Source: Bicyclus anynana | Lineage: Eukaryota; Arthropoda; Insecta; Lepidoptera; Nymphalidae | Direction of reading: 5' to 3' | Assembly (NCBI RefSeq): GCF_947172395.1 | Contig: NC_069095.1 | Coordinates: 6,262,001-6,326,000 of the forward strand | Length of the DNA stretch: 64,000 nt | Shown: positions 34,301 through 48,500 of the stretch, piece after piece | Position numbering within the stretch: position 1 is the first letter of the stretch | Layout: the number at the start of each line of letters is the position of its first letter | Position numbers and translations under genes: made by a program | Notes under the pieces: generated by a model | Seen by the model: only the letters and a program-made list of their open reading frames with translations | Told to the model about the DNA's origin: nothing | Database searches by the model: none

Positions 34301-37300
34301 CATTAAACTTACTTTCTTGCTTATTTAGGTAGTTCCACATATTTTGTGTATTTTGATCTAAATTTCCTAGTTTATCCCAGTGAGACTGTGTTTGTTGACC
34401 GAAATCCTCAAATCTATGCTGGCTCTGTGATTCTGCCCAGTTATTCCATTGATTTTGGGTTTGATGACCTACATTTTCTAGTTTTCCCCAAGGAGACTGT
34501 GACTGTTGTCTTAAATCGTCAAAATTACCCCATTGAGGTTGTGTTTGCTGACTTAAATCCCATTGGTTTTGAGCGTTTTGACCAAATTGTTCCAATTTGC
34601 CCCAATGAGATTGGATTTGTTGACCTACATCTTCTACTTTGTCCTGACTTTGTGATTGTTGAGTTTTGTCTTCTTGTTGGCCCCATTCAGACTGTGTTTG
34701 TTGAGTAAATCCCCCTAAGTCGGTCCATTGATTTTGGGCCTGTTGACCTAAATCTTCTAGTTTACCCCAATGAGATTGTGATTGTTGAGCGACTTCTTCT
34801 AGTTTATCCTGAGTTTGAGGTTGTTGATTTAAATTCTCCAACTTATTCCATTCGTTTTGTGATTGTTGACTTAAGTCTTCCGATTGGCCCCACTGATTCT
34901 GAGTTTGTTGACCTAAATTTTCTAACTTGTCCCACTGATTCTGTGTTTGCTGACCTAAGTCTTCTAGTTTATCTTGAGATTGAGGTTGCTGGCTTAAGTC
35001 TTCTAAATGTCCCCATTGGTTTTGAGCTTGCTGTCCTAAATTTTGTAATGCATCTTGAGACTGAGTTTGTTGACTTAAATCTTCTAATTGGCCCCATTGA
35101 TTTTGAATTTGTTGCCCTAACTCTGCTATTTTATCCTGTGATTGTGTATGCTGGCTTAAATCCTCTAATTTATTCCATTGGTCTTGTGTTTGTTGACTTA
35201 AACCTTCTAAATTGCTACCTTGATTTAGAGTTTGTTGACCTAAATTTTCTAACTTGTCCCATTGATTCTGTGTTTGTTGACTTAAATCTTCTAGATTATC
35301 TTGAGACCGGGGTTTCTTAATTCTTAAGTCTTCTAACTGTCCCCATTGGTTTTGAGTTTCTTGGCCTAAATTTTCTAATCTATCTTGAGACTGGGGTTGT
35401 TGACTTAAGTCTTCTGATTGGCCCCATTGATTTTGAGTTTGTTGACCTAAATCTTCTAACTTGTCCCATTGATTCTGTGTTTGTTGACCTAAGTCTTCCA
35501 GATTGCCCAACTGGCTTTGCGTTTGTTGATTAAAACTTTCTAAATCGTCCCATTTATTTTGTGTTTCTTGTCCAGCATCTGCTAAGTTTTGCCATCTACT
35601 GTCAGTTTGCTGACCCAGATCCTCCTGTCCATCATTTAAATTTTCACTTTGTTGATATTCATTTGTGTTTAATGATCGTCTTAGGCGACTGTTTTGTTCG
35701 GTAACATCGCTTACTGGCTTTATTACGTATGGATCACCACGCCTTTCCCATGATTTGTGGTACGAATATGAAGAGTGATAGCTTTTTGGTCTAGAAGCGA
35801 TGTCTTCAACGAGCTTGTTTGAATTAAGTGTACCATCTGAAATATGAGATCCATACAAATTGGCACCATACGCTTTGTGGCTGTACGCATCTGATGCACT
35901 GGCCCCAGAATTATATAATTGACTAGATAATTGACTCTTTGTGTTGGCACTATACCCACTTGAATAAGCGCTATTGGCCCTGCTCGATTGACTACTAGCA
36001 GATGCTAGTTCGCTTTCTTGCTCATTGTTGGCTGTTTGAAGAGATTGTGCATCCTCGTATAGTTCACTGTTACTTGCAAATGGACTTTCCGTTGGAACTA
36101 TTGCAACTGCAGGTACAGAGTCTTGTTTTTGCCATTCTTTACGGTAACTGTAAGAAGATTCGTAATGTTTTGCATTATTTGAGGGTTTGTAATTTATTCG
36201 CTGTCCATTTGTGCTTAGAATTTCTGAATCAGTGTTTACTGCATTCTGTCCATGAACAGCAGACGCGTCATAAACTTGAGCCGCTACTGGTATTGCCACT
36301 CTACTGCCAGGTGTTATATACACTCTGACTGGTGTAGCGTGTAGCAAATGAGTACTGGTTTTATAATCGTAACCACTGCCACTGTTACTGTTTTCGGAGT
36401 CAGATCGCGCTGAGCTACTACTTTGAACATATTTAAAGTTGCTTCCACTATGACTGTCACGCTCATAGTTGCTGGCATCATAAGTATTGTCTACACCATG
36501 TTGCGCGCCAGACTGCAAATATTGTGACGCGAGACCTGACGTTTGGTATGCAGAGTTAAGTCCAGTGAGTGCTCCTGACGTTTGGTATCCCGAACTGAGT
36601 CCAGAAGCCTGCGACCCTGACGTTTGGTATCCCGAGCTAAGCCCAGAAGCCTGTGATCTTGACGTGTGATATCCCGAACTAAGTCCAGAAGTGTGCGATC
36701 CCGACGTTTGGAATCCAGAACTGAGTCCAGAACTATGCGATTGACTGTTGCTGTATCTTGCATTGTTAGCTGCTGAGTATAGGGCATCGAAGTCTGTATG
36801 ACCTGAATGGCCTAAATTGTTGAAGTGCGTCAAATCTACATAACTCGTGCCTTCTCCGAAGTTCCTTCCTCTGAGGTTGCTTAAATCGTAGTTGCCTGAT
36901 CCGTAAAGACCTCTTGAGTTCGCAGCGGTGTAGACACTTCCTGTTCTCGTATTTGCGCCTTCTCCTAGTTCCCCGTCAACGTTTCGGACGAGTGTGCTCA
37001 TTTGATGCTGCGCTAACGAGTCCATGTTGTGGGCCCTTTCGTAGTTACCCCCCATGTTACCCCTCTGTGCTCCGTAGTACCCTGATTTGGTTCCATCGTC
37101 CGACGAACTTCTTGAGAATTGGAAGTCCTCTTTCTCTTTGTACATTTCGGGCTTGGAAGCCACTAGCGCCCAAAATGAGGCTATTATAATGAGGAGCCTC
37201 ATTTTGATAGTGCAAACGTAGAGGTGTGGGCTATCTGGAACATGAAAATGAAATTTTGAAACATACTTGAATATATGTAATATCAAATATTATATTATTA

Positions 37301-39556
37301 TAATACTAGCGTTGCTCGCGACTTCGTCTTCGTGAAAACTAGTTTTTCTCGAATCCTGCGGGTATTTTTTTTTTTGGAATAGAAAGTAGCCTATATATTG
37401 CCTCGGAAAACGTAGAGATAGACGTAACGAATAGAGACGTGAACGCAGAACAGAGAGATATTTATACAAAAAAAAAAAAAAGCGTGTAAATAATTATAAA
37501 CACTTAAAAACACAGTTATTTTAAAATTCCAGACAGACACTTCAATTTTATTTATATGTACTTATCCCCGCATATCCATAAACATGGATTCAGATTTTAA
37601 CCTAATTTTTATTCTAAGTAAAGTGGACCTAATCAGTACTGTTTAAAGTTCACTTTACTTTAAAGATAATGGGGATGATGACTAGGTTTGAATATATTGA
37701 TTTTTATGATACATTCGGGTAAATAGGGTCAATGTTAACTAATTTATACATGAAAAGCAAAGATTGTCTGGATATTTGCAAAATAAATGACATTATAAAA
37801 TTTCAAAAACTACTAAATTTTTTTTATCGTAATTAGATGAAAATTCATACAGTTTTAGCTTCCTTACATTAAATGTGACATTTTTTAATATGTGAACTAT
37901 AAAGATAAACGCACAAATAACAAAGATATTGGTAATTTTGTTTGAACGCGCATACAAGATGAACTTGCGGGCGTCCGCTAGTTTATAAATAACATGGCTA
38001 ATTGGCTAATAATAATATTTAAAAAAAATCTCCCTAGAACATACATAGGTGTTACCTAAATAAGCCTAAAAAGTAAGCACTATCTACTCGTACCTATACC
38101 AGTATAATAAAGCTTTAAATATGTTTATCTGTGTAAGACTCTCATAACATTAATTGAGTAATTAATAACTCGAAAAAAAATGCTTTTGTCCTTCTTTGAA
38201 CGCAATTTACAAAGTAAGGAAGAGATAAAAATATATAAAAAATATACTTTATTCTTAGAATTTATACTTTAAAAATGTAAAAATAAAAAAAAATCATGAA
38301 AAAATTGAACCGACTTCAAAATCAGAAAATAAACTAAAAAGCGAAAAATAACATCGTACGTGCTACCTTCTGATTATTTTGAAGGCGGTGCCAATACAGT
38401 GATGCATTAACCGAAACCTAAAAGGCCTAAAAGTCACCACGGTCCAAACTCCATTATTGGCTACCGTACTTACAATGGTAGGAGCATGAGCTGACAAACT
38501 TTTAGCTTTTATAAAATGACGAATATCTAGGGTAACGGGCTCTCAGTCTATTATGGACACAAACGAAGATTGCCAATGGCATTAAGTTACCTTAATCCGG
38601 CACTGAGTATACCGAAGTTAATGTTAATAGAACATTGAAAAAAAAAATTTAACTTCTAAGATTTGACCTAAACTAACAAGGCAAGTTGAAAACTAAAAGC
38701 ATATAGACACACGTTTAGAATAATAAATAAAATAAAATAAAATAAACGACATAATTTAAAATACGCAATTAAAACTAGCGAACACCTTCAACTCCGGACG
38801 CATGTAATTCTGTTTATCACAAATCCCGCGGGAACCATGGAATTTCCGGGTTTAAATTTATCCTATATCCTCTTCCAAGGTCCGATTTATCTATACCAAA
38901 ATTAAAAAGTAACACAAATAATATTAATTAAATAAACTTACATTAAAAAACTGTTTCGATCCACACTACAGTGAAAACTTTAGCGCACTGACATTGCACG
39001 GGTTGTGGGCGACCATTTATTTAGCTTTAGTTCAGTATCGTTGTGATAACCCGCTGGCCCGATGATCGATCCTATATTCTCAGAAGTGCGAACAAAATGC
39101 GACAATTAACAGAATTTTGAACAAATAAGTAGTACTTGAGTATTATACTATACTTATAACTAGCGGACGTCCGCGACTTCGTCCGCATGAAACTATGAAA
39201 ACTTTCAACTACCCCTACCCTACCCCTACAATATTGGTTTGTAGTACATGCTATGTATCAGAGATGTATGTGAAAAAAAGATTTTCCCGATTTTCTGTTG
39301 AATTTTTCCTGAATTTTCTTTGCTATAAACCTCATGGAGCCCGAGACCTTTCCAACGAATGCAAAACCGTGGAAATCGGTTCATGCGTTCTGGAGTTATA
39401 ACGTCAGGAAGGAAAACCCGACTTATTTTTATATAGTAGAAGAAGAAGAAGATAAGTAGAGAGGTCAATTTTGTACATGAAATATATTATCAAAATAACT
39501 ATCAGGGGGTGATTAGGGGTCGATACTGATGCCAAAAATGCAATCAGTAAAATTTT

Positions 39557-39599
<43 letters not shown>

Positions 39600-42500
39600 A
39601 TGTTCTTTATAGAAACAAAAACTACACGACGGATTTTAACGAAACTTGGTACAATTATTCTTCATACTCCTGGGCAGGTTATAGTATACTTTTAATCACG
39701 CTACGATCAATAGAAGCAGAGCAGTGAAGGGAAATGTTGGGAAAACGGGAGATGTTACTCAATTTGTTAAGCTTCCGCCGCGTGGTATGTTCGTTATAGA
39801 CACAAAAACTACTCGACGGATTTAACAAAACTTGGTACAATTATGCTTCATACTCCTGGACAGGTTATAGTATACTTTTTATCACGGTACAATTAATAGG
39901 AGCAGAGCAGTGAAGGGAAATGTTGAGAAAACGGGAGAAGTTACTCCATTTTTTAAGCTTCCGTCGCCGTCGCGTGGTAGGGTAGAGGTAGAGTAAGGGT
40001 AGGGTAGGGGTAGGATAGGGGTAGGGTAGGGGGTAGGGGTAGTAGTAGGGTTTCACGCGGACGGAGTCGCGGGCGTCCGCTAGTAATTAATCTGACTGCG
40101 TGTTTATTAGCGTCTTATGATCGAACTCTCAATTGACGCGGTGCAATGATATTGTATGAATGATGCACTCTAGACTGTTATAACTCGTAGATATTTTTTG
40201 ACGTGACAACGTCTTTTAATTCGATGGAGCCGGCTGCGCACTCAAAAAAAGATGACGACATGCGTCGTTCCCTCGCTCTAGGGTTGCCAACTTTTTTCCA
40301 TTCGCCAGTATTTTCTTATGACATTGTCACATTCAACTATCGTCAGTAAACCGACTTTACAGACAACCGTTTTTTTGTTAAAGATATATAACCCCTTTCT
40401 GTGTAACTAAGCGAAAATATATTTATTTTTTTCACGAAAATGCCAATTTTTTTTTATCATCATCATATCAGCCGATGGACGTCCACTGCAAGCATGGGCG
40501 GAGCCAGGATTGAATCTAGGGGGTAGGGAGCTATACTTAAATTGAGTATCTGAAATTACTTATTGATACTCTACGACTAAACCAGTTTTACCGCTAAAAC
40601 CGAAACCGAATGCTTAAGCCACAATTTCGGTTCCGGCCAGTTTTCTGCCGAACGAACCCGTTATTACTTTTTTAATTTTGAACCGAAACTGAAACCGTCG
40701 GCGTCAGTGGGATACTATATTGACCACAGAACAAACAACGCTAAAAGCTAACGCTATTGACAATCTCGATTCACAATATAGATGAACGTCCCAAGCAGAC
40801 GAAGCACTAAGATTGAAAAATAAGAAACAATGCGCATCGTATATTCATTGCCGCTTCGGCACCAATATACGGTACCTACCTACTGAGCTTCTGAGAAATT
40901 TCCAGTAACAATTCTCACACCAGAGTTGCGAAGGGTATTGCTATTGATGCATAAGTTTTGTACAAAATTCCGTCTTATGTTCGGGTCAAACCGTCTGACA
41001 CATCGTAGGTAGGTATATGGATTAAAATATTATGTCAGAGTCATCGTGGTCAAGGCCAGTTGAGATGTTAAGTGTTGACTGTTGACACTCGTTATTCATG
41101 AGTCAAGTTATGATTTCATATTTTTCGAAAAATTTAGGTATTAGGTATAACTATGAAGTCATAAATTTCGAGTCAAAGTCAAAATTCATTTATTTCAAAT
41201 TGGCTTAGTTTACAGGCTCTTTCGAAACGTCAGGTAATAATATTAAACTTAAGATAATGGTGATAATAATTATTCGAAAACTTAAAATTGTGGAGTGGAG
41301 ATAGAACTTATCATCATCATCATTATCAACCCATATTCGGCTTACTGCTGAGCGCGAGTCTCCTCTCAGAATGAGAGGGATTCGGCCAATAGTCCACCAC
41401 GCTCGCCCAATGTGGATTAACAAATTTCACATACGTAAAGAATTAAGAAAGTTCTCAAGTATGCAGGTTTCCTCACTATTTTTTTCCTTCACCGTTTGAG
41501 ACACATGATATTTAATTTCTGCATACAACTGAAAAGTTGAAGGTGCATGCCCTGGACCGGATTCGAACCTACGTCCTCCGGAATCGGAGGCAAATGTCAT
41601 TTCCACTGGGCTATCACAGCTCATGGAGATAGACCTACTCGGTATTAACTCGACTTCTTTTTATTCTGCAAAAATGCCTTCGTTCCTGCGAATTTTAATT
41701 CGGTTTTCAACAATAGATAGTTATTCAAAAAGAAACGTAGTTGTAAACCACGTGTAGTATAAATAAAAATGTCTTGCTTCAGCGTCCGCTAGGTTATATT
41801 TCAAATCATAATTTTTAATTTAAAATAACACGTTTGTTTTATTGTACATCAATCGCATTAAGGCAATAAATTCAACATACTTCACTGCGCAAACAAATAT
41901 AATAATATTATGTAACGATAAGTAAACATAATAATTTATATATCACATAAATTCCATTAAATTTATATAAAACTCGCTATACACGATCCATTTTACTCGA
42001 CCTCTCTGAGATTGAAAACGATACGCATATAATGATTATTCGCGGTAATAAGTAAGTTACTTTAGGCATGGCTGAGCACTTTTGCAAAGTTGATGTGTCT
42101 GCTTGTCAAAAAAAAAATACACTTACTTGAGTATTAATTACCTTTGCGATAGCCTTTTTATATTAAAAGCCATCAAGTAAGGCGCCTGTTAACAAAATAT
42201 ATTGGAAGATTAATCTCGAATAGATACTTTTTTCAATATCTTCATATTATGTACAGAAGTTCAAGCCTCAATAGCTCAACGGTAAGAGCGGTTGGACTCG
42301 TCACCGAAGGGTGGTGGTTCAATCCTCACCCTTTGGTCTATTGTCGTACCCACTCCTAGCACAGTCTTTCCCGACTAGTTGGAGAGGAATGGGAATATTG
42401 ATCATTATATAAAAAATATGGCAAATATTCTTTTTTTAAAAAAAAGAAAGAAGAAATGGATTTGTCACAGTTGTTTAATTTGCTGTTACCCTTTCAATAT

Positions 42501-45500
42501 GTGCTACTGCTACCTACAGATGTTCTACACTAGATGTTCGATCGTGTAAAACACCCATTAATTATGATTTATCCTGTTATTCGACACACTCAGACCACTA
42601 CCTAATCTTATTCCTAATTATTAATTATTATTAAGCTAATAATAATAATAATTTGTTTTTATTATTGTTATTTTTTTTCCTCGCATACCTAATTGTGGTG
42701 TACCAGAAGGGAATAAAAATAGCATATTGTGCTCTATGGCGAAAAAGATTTTTTTTTAATTACCAACGAGTTTACGAAAACGAAAAATTTTTAAATACAT
42801 ATTCAAGAATATCGCCAAAATTGTACTTAATAATAAAAAAATACAACCGACTTCAAAACCTAAAAACGTACCCACTAAACTAAAAAGCGAAAAATAACAT
42901 CATAATATGTTCTACCTGCTGATCAGTATGAAGGCGGTGCTAAGCCGGTGATGTATTAATTCAAGCCATGTGTGAGGTGAGCCATGTTATGTGGTCCTGT
43001 CAGAAATGGCTTAAATTAAGACAACACCGGCTAAGCACCGCCTTCATACTGATCAGCAGGTAGAACATATTATGATGTTATTTTTCGCTTTTTAGTTTAG
43101 TGGGTACGTTTTTAGGTTTTGAAGTCGGTTGTATTTTTTTTATTAAAATTTTTATTATTTTTCCATTTTTAGTGTAAAAGTCTCAAACGAATACATCAGA
43201 CCGCTAATGACAGTCACAACCCTTCTTGGTACAAAATTCTCAGCAATACAAATTAATCAAGCCCAAGCACAAGGTAGCTACCGTAAAACGTTAAGGAGTT
43301 CCCTTAATTGACCTTGGTCTTCATCATCAGACCCCTAATAACAGACACAACTCATCTAGGTAGAAAGTTCTCAGCAATACGAATTAATCAAGGCCAAACA
43401 CAAGGTAGTTACTGTAAACTGTTAAGGAGTTCGCTTAATTGTCCTTGGTCTTCATTACCAACCCCCTAAATGACAGTCACAACCTATCTATGTGGAAAGT
43501 CCTCATTAATACAAATTAATCAAGCCCAAACACAAGGTAACTGCTGTAAATCGCCGAGGAGTTCCCTCGTCTGTTTTATGGCTCCATCATCAGATCGATT
43601 TTAAACCTTCATGAAATTGTAGTGCTTAAAAGTACTAAATGGAAAATTATACGAACATACTAGACAACCATATAATTTTCGAAAGTTCCCCTCAATTTCT
43701 ACAGGATTCCATCATCAGATCTTGACATGATGGCAATGGGACCAAATGGGGACTATACCGTTTCAAACAAAAAAAGAATTTTTGAAATCGGTCCAGGCGT
43801 CTCTGAGTAATCGGTGTACATACATAAAAAAAAAAAAAAAAAAAAAAATACCGACCGAATTGAGAACCTCCTCCTTTTTGAAGTCGGTTAAAAATATAAA
43901 TTAATGTAAGATTTTTCTATGCTTGGTTTCTTGGAGTTGCTGCAGAATACACAATGACCGATTAATTTATTAATGAAGTTTTTAAATCTAAGTAAGGTTT
44001 CTTATTTATTTAATTTTAAAAATCACTTAATAAACTTTTGCACTTTTTGCGAACGGAACTTGGTTTCTCCAAAAAATCACCACATCATCATCAGCCGATA
44101 GACGTCCACTGCCGAACATAGGCATCTTGCATGGAGTTCCAAGCACAACAGTCTCGAGCTGCTAGCACCCAGCGGCTCCCTGAACCCGCTTCATATCCTC
44201 GGTCCACCTAGTGAGGGGTCGACCAACACTGCGCTATCCGGTGCGGGGTCGCCATTGCAGCACCTATATCTGATTGACAAAAAAAATCTCATTTACAGAA
44301 ACCGCCTACAACCGTCCGTATTTTCGATCGCAACGACTACTACAGCGTCCATGGAGTCGACGCAACTACTTCCGCAAGGGAGGTGTTCTCATCCATATCC
44401 AATATCAAGAGAATGGGGATTGAACCCAACAGGCTCGACTACCTCGTACTTTCGAAAGGAAACTTCGAAATACTAATAAGAAAACTGCTATTGGTAAGGC
44501 GATTAACTTATCCCACTTTATTTACTATTTTATAAATTTATTTCACCCTCCCTCGATAAATAGGATATTTAACATTGAAAGATTTTTTCAAATCGGACCA
44601 GTAGTTCCTGAGATTAGCGTGTTCAACCAAACAAACAAACAATTCTTCAGCTTTATAATACCTATACTAATATATAAAGCTGAAGAGTTTGTTTGTTTGT
44701 ATGTTTGTTTGATTGAACGCGCTAATCTCAGGAACTACTGGTCCGATTTGAAAAATTCTTTCATTGTTAGATAGATAGCCCATTTGTCGAGGAAGGCTAT
44801 AGGCTATATATTATCCCCGTATTCCTACGGGAACGAGAACCACGCGGGTGAAACCGCGCGGCGTCAGCTAGTTAGTATAAATACTCGTAAGTATATGGGA
44901 AATCTAGTTAATGAAAATAAGTTCACAATTACAAACATACGTACTGTATGTATATAAACATGTATATATATCTACAGTACGTACAGTACATACATACTAA
45001 TTATATATTATATAAATCCATTCACTGGAAAGCATCCCATGTTCATCACCCAAATGTGATCTTGGATGAATCTGGATGAATCATTGGATGACAGGATCAC
45101 TGGCCGCTGGACCAATCGGTCAATTACTGAACATAATTGATAGCAGTCAATTACAATAATTCTGTTTACATTTGGAAATACCATGCTATTTACGCGAGAA
45201 TCGAGATGCCATGTTTATTTTTCAGAATCTGGTAAATTCCAACCCATTCAGAATTGTTTATTTACATGTTTTATTGTTTATTTATATATTTAGAATAGTC
45301 TTCTTACGACTTTTCATTTCATTTGATACCCATATTGTTAGAATATGGTAAAAAAATTTACCCACCCACTTTTTTCATTTAAGGGCGCCATTTTGAAAAT
45401 TTATATAGCGTATGTCACTACCACAGTTCTGACGAACTCGATGACACCTCATATTATGTCAAAATCCGTCCAGCCGTTTGGGCTGTAAGGCGTGCCTAAG

Positions 45501-48500
45501 AAATGGACATACATTCACACGAAATTTTTACATTACCCTTCTTCTGACGCAGTCGGGTAATTAACAGATCGTAAATAAACATCAATCAACTTGATCACAA
45601 TTTTTTCTACTACAAAAGAAAACTTAAATATTTTGTACTTAAATCAAAATCATGAATTCTGTAGGCAGAATCACTAACATGCACCAACCGACCGTCAAAA
45701 ATATTTTTAATGTAAATATATTTGTTTTTAATTTATTTATATATTTATTTTTTTATTTAGGTACGACGTTACAGAGTGGAGATATACGTCACAGAGGGGT
45801 CAGTCAAATCATGCGAGTGGATGCTAAAGTACAAAGGCTCTCCGGGAAATCTTTCGCAGCTAGAGGAAATACTCGGCGAAGGACTTGGCTCTACCAGTGA
45901 TCAGTCGCCTTGCTTGATGGCTGTTAATATTAAAAGCGATACTGTCACGAAGGTACGTTGATTTAAATTACATCATTAACAACCCATATTCGGCTCACTA
46001 TTGAGCACGAGTCTCTTCTCAGAATGAGAAGGGCTAGGCTGAGTCTACCACGCTTGCCCTATGCGGATTGGCAGACTTCACACACGTAGAGAATTAAGAA
46101 ATTATCTGGTATGCAGGTTTCCTCACGATAATTTCCTTCACCGTTTGAGACACGTGATATTTCTTGTGCACATAACTGAAAAGTTGGAGGTGCATGCCCC
46201 GGACCGGATTCGAACCTACGCCCTCTGCCTAATAAGGAGGGAAGAATAGCGTATCCTCAAATAATATCCAATATTTTCTGACTATTTTGGCAAGCCGAAA
46301 TAATGAAAATTCTTTTTAAATAATACTTTTTTTCTTCACCGCTGAAAGCGAAAATATATAATCTAACATAATCTTTATTATCTACCAAATCTTATCCCGC
46401 GACGCTTAAGTAAGTGCACATTTAGAATAATGGCCTCCCCAACCACTAGTTATTTTTAAAATAAAAGATATTAGATATGTTTTATCACCATTGGATAGTG
46501 GGTCATTAACGCTGAGCGATGCCGTCTTTATCTAAACTTGACCGTTCATATTATCTCTACGATTTGACCCCTTGGTAGGTGAATAAATAATTACTTATAA
46601 TTTTGCTGTGCCATAAAAATATCCATATGGTTTTTTTAACACTTAAGAGACTCATAATTATGAGATATCTATGTGGGTTACGAATTGCTATCAATTCTGT
46701 TAATTTATAAAAACCCCAACTGTAAACAAAATAATTAATCATTTTGAGAAACAAAGGTGTAACATTATTAGTAGAAACTGTCCGATAAAACTTAAAAGGT
46801 TATCTTGATTTTTTTATTCTTAAGAAACTTCATAATCATCAATGACGAAATAGATCAATTTCTATACGTAACATACAGCGAAAATTATACTTTCAAACTC
46901 TGATTTAATAAATAAATAAATAAAGAAATGGCGAAATCCTTTAAATTAACTTTTTTAAGGTAAATAAATTTTATAAACAGAATACTAGGTATACGAGTAT
47001 ATATCAAAGATTAATTAATCATTATTAATTATCGATATTGCACTCAGACTTATGCTCGATAATTATGTAAAATGTAATTAAATATTATGTTTGTGTCTCT
47101 AGTTCAAAAATTAAAAAAATCCGAGGTTTGTAGTTTAACAGTTATCACACTTGCAATGTTAATATTCTAGCTAACTGAAATTGTTTATTACTCGCATAAC
47201 TCGTTAAATAATCGCAGTTAAAATCGTTTAAGCAGTGATGTATAAGATACCCTTTACACAGTATCTGAAATACAAGATACCTATCTTTCAAATACTTTTT
47301 AAAGACAAAATACTTTTGTAAGAAAACAAACAGAAAATATCATTTGTAGGGAACAAAATTTTGGATCCCGACAATATCGACTAAATTTTTAAACGACGCG
47401 CTGCGTTCAGATGCGTTCGGAAAGAAAAACTGCGAAGTTTATTTTTTTAGTAAAAGTATCTTTAGGAACAAAATATCTTTAAAATACCAAGATACCAGGA
47501 AAATGTATCTAAATATAAGATACAAAATAAAAAAAAAATAAAGTGGATGCACAATCAGCGACCAATCGCCCAAAAACGTCCCCACTCAATGAGTGCCAAA
47601 AACAACTTCTTGGCACACAATTCAAGTAGTCGCATTTAACCTTAAACTCAATCCTTAAGGTTGAATTTGCTCTGTATTTGGAATTTTATCGAATATTGGA
47701 CTATTTAAAGGCCTTTAGGTAGAATTTTCTTTAACAATAATTCTAAAAGTGTCAAAGCAAAATTTGCCAGTTTTTAAGTGAAATTTTCTACATGATTGTG
47801 CGTCCTTTTATTATAAGAGGTCAATGAAGATAAGTCACATCTCTGGCTATAAGACTGAAACAATAATAATAGTTGACTCCACATTCCACATGGCGGTAAT
47901 CTCGTGAGCAAGGTATTTTGATACTTTTCCTTTTCAGCTTTATCAAGATTATCGTCATGTGGAACAGTAATATCAACAATAATTATTATTATTAACAATT
48001 ATATTTGACGCAGGCGCATTCATAATAACAACTCAGTTGATAACTGTGTGTTATTATTATTTTGGCTATCGTATTCAAAGAATTCGATACATTATCTTTT
48101 TTTTTGTAAATGTGAAGAATCTTTATTAGCACGAGGTCGAGTAAAATACCGTAGGCCTCGGATAAAGGAGGAATATATAACTTTTAAGAGTATTAAGAGC
48201 TTATAAAACTTTCTCTTCCAGGGTAGATTGCTAGGAGTAGCATGTATATCACAGGGCGACTATCTGCTGTCAGTATCAGAATTCACAGATGACGATCTGC
48301 TCACGGAACTGGAGACGATCGCCGTGCAAATGGCGCCCTCGGAGTGCATCGTTGCTTCTACTGAAAACGATGATGTGAGTATCCAGTTCGTTGCAAACAA
48401 CTTTGCCACTCTTAATGTTACAAAAAAAATACGTATGTTGAGATGGATGTGTGGTGTGACAAGAATAGATAAAATGGAAAACTGAAAGTGGCGACAGTGA

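Noticed and set aside
34346..35320. Plus-strand ORFs of 120 and 180 codons opposite the Gln repeats
   Set aside because: They mirror the 42-nt repeats of the nested gene on the other strand; stops are absent because the repeat unit lacks them in that frame.
36487..36787. Both-strand ORFs in the Ser/Gly repeat region
   Set aside because: Off-frame readings of the 14-mers in the nested gene.
42265..42395. tRNA gene
   Set aside because: Has A and B box but no closing acceptor stem, and the sequence continues as a SINE body shared with 18970-19110.
43198..43580. CRISPR-like array
   Set aside because: Units of about 130 bp without spacers, in a eukaryotic intron.
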